A stretch of 64,000 nt of DNA, from NCBI GenBank assembly GCA_030037645.1, contig JASHQI010000034.1, forward strand, positions 1 through 64,000. Reading direction: 5' to 3'. The position numbers were made by a program, and so were the translations under genes. This DNA comes from Xanthobacteraceae bacterium. GTDB taxonomy: Bacteria > Pseudomonadota > Alphaproteobacteria > Rhizobiales > Xanthobacteraceae. Shown piece by piece: positions 61,033 through 64,000 of the stretch. Position 1 is the stretch's first letter, and every line of letters starts with the position of its first letter. Under the pieces are notes generated by a model. The model was not told where the DNA came from. It saw only the letters and a program-made list of their open reading frames with translations, and did no database searches.

Positions 61033-61753
61033 CCTCACGATTGCCGGCATCCATGCCGCCTACGGCGCAGTGCGCGTGATCGATGATGTTTCGCTGAAGG
61101 TCGGCTCTGGCGAAACAGTGGTGTTGCTGGGCACCAACGGCAACGGTAAATCGACGCTGATGAAGTGCATTATGGGCATGGTGCGGCCGAGCGAAGGGAC
61201 GATCGTCGCTGAAATCGAAGGCATCCATCACGATCTCATCGGTCGCACCACCCAAGAGATTGTCGATCTGGGTATCGCCTTGGTGCCCGAGGGCCGCCGG
61301 CTGTTCCCGAAGCTCACAGTGGAAGAAAATCTCCTGCTCGGCGCGTTCCGCCGCGCGGCGCGGGCCGAGCTTGCGCGCAATCTCGAGGTTTGCTTTGCGA
61401 CCTTCCCGCGCCTTGCCGAACGCCGTGCGCAATTTGCCGGCAGTCTGTCGGGCGGCGAGCAACAGATGCTCGCGCTCGGCCGTGCCCTGATGCTGGCCCC
61501 CAAGATCCTGCTCGTCGACGAGCCCTCGGTGGGCTTGGCCCCGATCCTGGTCAGCCGCACCATCGAAGCGATCAACGAAATGAAGCAGCGCTATCAACTC
61601 ACCGTGCTGATGGCCGAACAAAACTTTACCCAGGCGATCCGCATCGCCGATCGCGGCTACGTCATAGTTCACGGCAAAATCGCGTTCGAGGGCCGCTCGG
61701 CCGACGAGCTCAACAACAATGATCTGATCAAAAAGTTTTATCTGGGGCTGTGA
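61022..61753 (+). CDS. branched-chain amino acid-type ABC ATPase, LivF-like
   Basis: 243 residues from the TTG at 61022, which overlaps the LivG stop. The ORF-track ATG at 60971 is inside LivG. The N-terminus SLTIAGIHAAYGAVRVIDDVSL, Walker A GTNGNGKSTL, signature LSGGEQQML and Walker B ILLVDEPSVGLAP are all standard for LivF. It pairs with LivG as the second ATPase of the importer and ends the operon. A GC hairpin without a T-run follows. Confidence 0.93.
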   Translation: MASSLTIAGIHAAYGAVRVIDDVSLKVGSGETVVLLGTNGNGKSTLMKCIMGMVRPSEGTIVAEIEGIHHDLIGRTTQEIVDLGIALVPEGRRLFPKLTVEENLLLGAFRRAARAELARNLEVCFATFPRLAERRAQFAGSLSGGEQQMLALGRALMLAPKILLVDEPSVGLAPILVSRTIEAINEMKQRYQLTVLMAEQNFTQAIRIADRGYVIVHGKIAFEGRSADELNNNDLIKKFYLGL

Positions 61754-61756
61754 AAC

Positions 61757-61782
61757 CCTGCCCTTCCCTTTTCCGGGGCAGG
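61757..61782. terminator. hairpin after the Liv operon (possible terminator)
   Basis: CCTGCCC and GGGCAGG, 7-bp perfect stem with a 12-base loop, four bases after the LivF stop and 13 bases from the convergent dipeptidase stop. The run after it lacks a clear T-tract, so efficiency is uncertain. Confidence 0.4.
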
Positions 61783-61795
61783 AATTGACGGACGA

Positions 61796-62467
61796 TCACT
61801 TCACCGGAAAATTGAAGTAAGTGCCCGGAAACGGCTCGCCCCGCAACGTGAAGTGCCACCATTCCCGGTCATAACCGCGAAAGCCGCGTCGGCGCATCGC
61901 CGCAGTCAGCAACATGCGGTTGGCATGGGCCGTGGCGGACACCTTCGGGCTGGCGGTCCAAGATTTCGGGCTGAAGAAGTCGAAATGAGTGCCCATGTCG
62001 AGCTCGGTGCCGTCGGCCTGCGCCAGCGTCAGATCGAGCGTCGAGCCGCGGGAATGGCCGGAATACGAGGCGATATAGCCGTCGCGGAACAAGGCACGCT
62101 TGTCGACATCTGGATAGAACTCGGCTTTACCGGCAGTGTCATTAAGGTTGCGCGCCCAGCGTACGAAATTAGCCACTGCGCGTGTCGGGCGATAGCAGTC
62201 GAACACCTTGATATGCAGGCCGCGCTGAGCAAGATCGCGCGCCACGGCGGCAAGCGCATTGGCCGCCGCCCGCGTCAGCAAGCAGTGCGGTGCCTCATAG
62301 CCATCGATCGACCGGCCGACGAAATTATGCGAGCCGGCATAGCGCATCTCGACGATTAGCCCCGGCACGACCGTTGCAGCATCGACGAATGCGGCAGGCC
62401 GCTCTTGCGCCAGCGCAGCAGTTGTGCCGCACACAACCATCAGCGCAAGGAAAAGTCTCGGCATCAT
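61796..62467 (-). CDS. D-alanyl-D-alanine dipeptidase, VanX-like (M15D)
   Basis: 223 residues. A signal peptide (LFLALMVVCGTTAALAQ) directs it to the periplasm. The zinc-peptidase marks are SGHSRGSTLDLTL (SxHxxGxAxD form) at about 140 and the catalytic Glu/His in DREWWHF (about 200). These enzymes split D-Ala-D-Ala or related dipeptides. Outside vancomycin-resistance clusters, as here with no vanH/vanA, they probably recycle peptidoglycan dipeptides. It is convergent with the Liv operon and stands alone upstream of the TIR gene. Confidence 0.92.
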   Translation of the reverse strand: MMPRLFLALMVVCGTTAALAQERPAAFVDAATVVPGLIVEMRYAGSHNFVGRSIDGYEAPHCLLTRAAANALAAVARDLAQRGLHIKVFDCYRPTRAVANFVRWARNLNDTAGKAEFYPDVDKRALFRDGYIASYSGHSRGSTLDLTLAQADGTELDMGTHFDFFSPKSWTASPKVSATAHANRMLLTAAMRRRGFRGYDREWWHFTLRGEPFPGTYFNFPVK

Positions 62468-62515
62468 TCATCTCGCTTCGCATCATTCGAGACGTTTGGC
62501 AGTGTCGATGTGCTC

Positions 62516-63535
62516 TCACCGTCGCCAAACATTGGCGCAAGCGATCCGCAGTTTCTCCACATCGGCTTCCCGGCAGTCCGAATAGTTGATCATTTTCATA
62601 TAGGTCGGCAATGCCGCGGTTCGCAGATAGATCGGGAACAGGACGTTTGCATCGCTTTCTCTTGCGCGGAATAGCGCGATGTTAAACTCCTCCTTGCACA
62701 CCTTGGATTCCAGATAGTCGGGCGAGATCAAAGGTATGATCCGCGCCGAGGCATCAAGTACGTCATAGATCGCCTGCTGCCACGACTCTCCGGGATTGAG
62801 CGCCAGCTCGTCAACAAAGATCCGAGCGTGTCCGTTGTCTTGACGAAGCACGTTCGCGACAAAGCGCGCGTGCTCGCGATCCTTCCGCGAATAGCTGATG
62901 AATGCGTCGTAGCGGATGGCCGACTGCGATGCCAATAGATCGCGGTGCGTCTGAAACTCGGAACCGCCGAAGACATTACGCAATCTTTCGACTTTATCGG
63001 GCATGCATTCGACGATCTTGAGACACTTCAGTGGCAAACCTTGCGAAAGCCAATGCACCGCGGCTCGCAATATTTGCAGCAGCATATCCTCGCCCTGCCA
63101 ATTCTGCTCGCCGCTTGCAACAATCGGCATAGCGACCGTCGCCTCCGGATATTCGCCGAGGAGAAACGGGGCGAGGCAGCGGAAGATATCGCCGACGACT
63201 TCCGGAGGCTTGCCGCGAACCGCAGGCTCAAAGCACAAAATGCGCTTGAATCTGATGTCCGCGGACACGTCCGTCAGATCCGACGACAGCCAGCACGAGA
63301 ATGTACTACGCAGATCGAACCGCTTGCTCTTCGCAAGTTCGGCGACCGAGATGCCGTTGCGGTGCAGCGCGCCGACCAATGATGCAGGAGTTGGATCATA
63401 GGAATCCGGGAATGCGGAGACGATGAGAATGTCGATCTGTTCGGATTGTTGCAAGTGAGCGAGATCGCCCCGGCAAAGCTCAATTCGACGCTTCTTGTCG
63501 CCATGCAGCACAGTAAGGTTGTCGATCACTTCCAT
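62516..63535 (-). CDS. macro-like domain plus TIR domain protein, putative NAD-based defence gene
   Basis: 339 residues from the ATG at 63535, where the conserved-looking sequence begins. ATG at 63574 and 63685 are longer alternatives, and no strong ribosome site distinguishes them. About 1-185 resembles a divergent macro domain: RIELCRGDLAHL near the N-terminus, IDILIVSAFPDSYDPTP in place of the usual DAIVNAAN, and VAMPIVASGEQ for the ISTG-like loop. About 209-325 is a TIR domain: RYDAFISYSRKD, FVDELALNPGESW, IIPLISPDYLESKVCKEEF with the conserved catalytic Glu (about 283). TIR domains cleave NAD or make ADP-ribose signals; macro domains bind ADP-ribose. Divergent from the SIR2-family gene at 63784. 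Confidence 0.82.
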   Translation of the reverse strand: MEVIDNLTVLHGDKKRRIELCRGDLAHLQQSEQIDILIVSAFPDSYDPTPASLVGALHRNGISVAELAKSKRFDLRSTFSCWLSSDLTDVSADIRFKRILCFEPAVRGKPPEVVGDIFRCLAPFLLGEYPEATVAMPIVASGEQNWQGEDMLLQILRAAVHWLSQGLPLKCLKIVECMPDKVERLRNVFGGSEFQTHRDLLASQSAIRYDAFISYSRKDREHARFVANVLRQDNGHARIFVDELALNPGESWQQAIYDVLDASARIIPLISPDYLESKVCKEEFNIALFRARESDANVLFPIYLRTAALPTYMKMINYSDCREADVEKLRIACANVWRR

Positions 63536-63783
63536 GGTTCGAGACCCCAGCCCGCCGACACGGCTTTCCGTCATCAAACAACAGTGCACCGGCGCAGTAC
63601 GCTCTGCAAGAGTGCGAACGCGCAATAAGCTATTGCTATCGCGCTTCGACCCGGACACAATTGCCATGCTGGGTGGCGAAGACATTCCAATTTTTCAGCC
63701 TGTTGTTCGGGGGGCCGACCGATGATTGCTTCCGCGTCAATATTGCTGTCGATCGACGGCGATTCAAAACCGCCTCGGTAACC

Positions 63784-64000
63784 ATGCTGACCACGCAGCA
63801 GTGGCAAAACTTGGCAGCCAGCATCCGTGCCGGCGCCTGCACGCCGTTTCTCGGCGCCGGCGCCTGCGCTCCGACGCTGCCGACGGGTACCGAGCTGGCG
63901 CGCATGCTTGCCCGCGATTTTGATTATCCGCTGGACAACAGCACCGATCTTGCGCACGTCACGCAATTCCTCGCCATCAAGTCGCGCGACAGCATTCATC
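63784..64000 (+). CDS. SIR2-family protein (3' partial)
   Basis: 72 residues to the window end; the frame is open and no stop is seen, which is why it is absent from the ORF track. The start MLTTQQWQNLAASIRAGAC leads to TPFLGAGACAPTLPTGTELARMLA, the GAGxS-like NAD-binding turn and following helix of SIR2-like domains (here GAGAC rather than GAGIS). These domains hydrolyse NAD+ in several antiphage systems (DSR, Thoeris ThsA, pAgo-linked). What follows it, such as a TPR or helical effector region, cannot be seen. The gene is divergent from the TIR gene with 249 bases between. Confidence 0.8.
   Translation, partial: MLTTQQWQNLAASIRAGACTPFLGAGACAPTLPTGTELARMLARDFDYPLDNSTDLAHVTQFLAIKSRDSIH

Noticed and set aside
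61796-62467. VanX-like gene as part of a vancomycin-resistance cluster
   Set aside because: No vanH, vanA or vanS/R neighbours. In a Gram-negative background the enzyme more likely recycles peptidoglycan dipeptides.
1-64000. CRISPR array, rRNA operon, insertion sequence or prophage
   Set aside because: No regularly spaced repeats, no rRNA-like sequence and no transposase, integrase or phage structural gene were recognised in the window.

Overview
The window reads as chromosomal DNA of an alphaproteobacterium of the order Hyphomicrobiales (Rhizobiales), probably close to the Bradyrhizobium/Xanthobacteraceae group. I infer this from the high GC content, the GGAAC-N16-CGTT general-stress promoters, the neighbourhood xseB/dxs/tlyA and aroC/fabI/J-domain/pdxH, the abundance of ABC and Bug-type uptake genes, and short palindromes of a kind common in that group. 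The assignment is from pattern memory, not from a database search.

Layout. 1-5003: the 3' part of an Fe(III)/family-1 type ABC uptake operon (fused permease, solute-binding protein) that also carries a flavin-dependent monooxygenase and an enolase-superfamily enzyme. 5151-6160: three small stress genes (54-aa membrane protein, DUF2188-like protein, CsbD-like protein). Two have a perfect EcfG-type promoter and the third a near-match. 6570-14162: an aromatic-compound island with a Rieske dioxygenase alpha/beta pair, a flavin hydroxylase, an SsuABC/TauABC-type transporter split across both strands and a ThDP-dependent enzyme. 14370-25971: a surface-glycan region with seven glycosyltransferase-like genes, including a WaaG-like one, an MsbA-type exporter and a UDP-glucuronate decarboxylase. 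26315-30467: MmgE/PrpD protein, tRNA-Gln(UUG), a short-chain dehydrogenase, and a dolichol-phosphate-mannose-synthase-like transferase with an added zinc ribbon.

30543-41260: acyl-CoA dehydrogenase, histone-deacetylase-like amidohydrolase, xseB, a small acidic protein, DNA ligase D, dxs, tlyA and an RlmD/TrmA-type methyltransferase. 41385-44123: a small catabolic set (dienelactone hydrolase family, orphan Bug receptor, LigI-like hydrolase). 44145-47533: ald, ribB (with a dead GTP cyclohydrolase II half) and aroC on the minus strand. 47534-48316: an apparent short transcription unit encoding a 14-residue lysine-rich peptide, closed by two intrinsic terminators. 48317-56443: a cyclic-nucleotide-domain/SLC13 transporter fusion, histidine phosphatase, fabI, ECF sigma and anti-sigma, J-domain protein, RT0821/Lpp0805-like lipoprotein, pdxH and an SDR. 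56460-61753: a flavin monooxygenase, a cupin and a LivHMGF transporter without a receptor. 61796-64000: a VanX-type dipeptidase, then a divergent pair at the right edge, a macro-like/TIR protein and the start of a SIR2-family protein.

The divergent TIR/SIR2 pair is the best candidate for an undescribed system. It joins two NAD-consuming fold families and a possible ADP-ribose-sensing macro-like domain, as seen in NAD-based antiphage defence. The SIR2 gene is cut by the window end, so its effector part cannot be seen.
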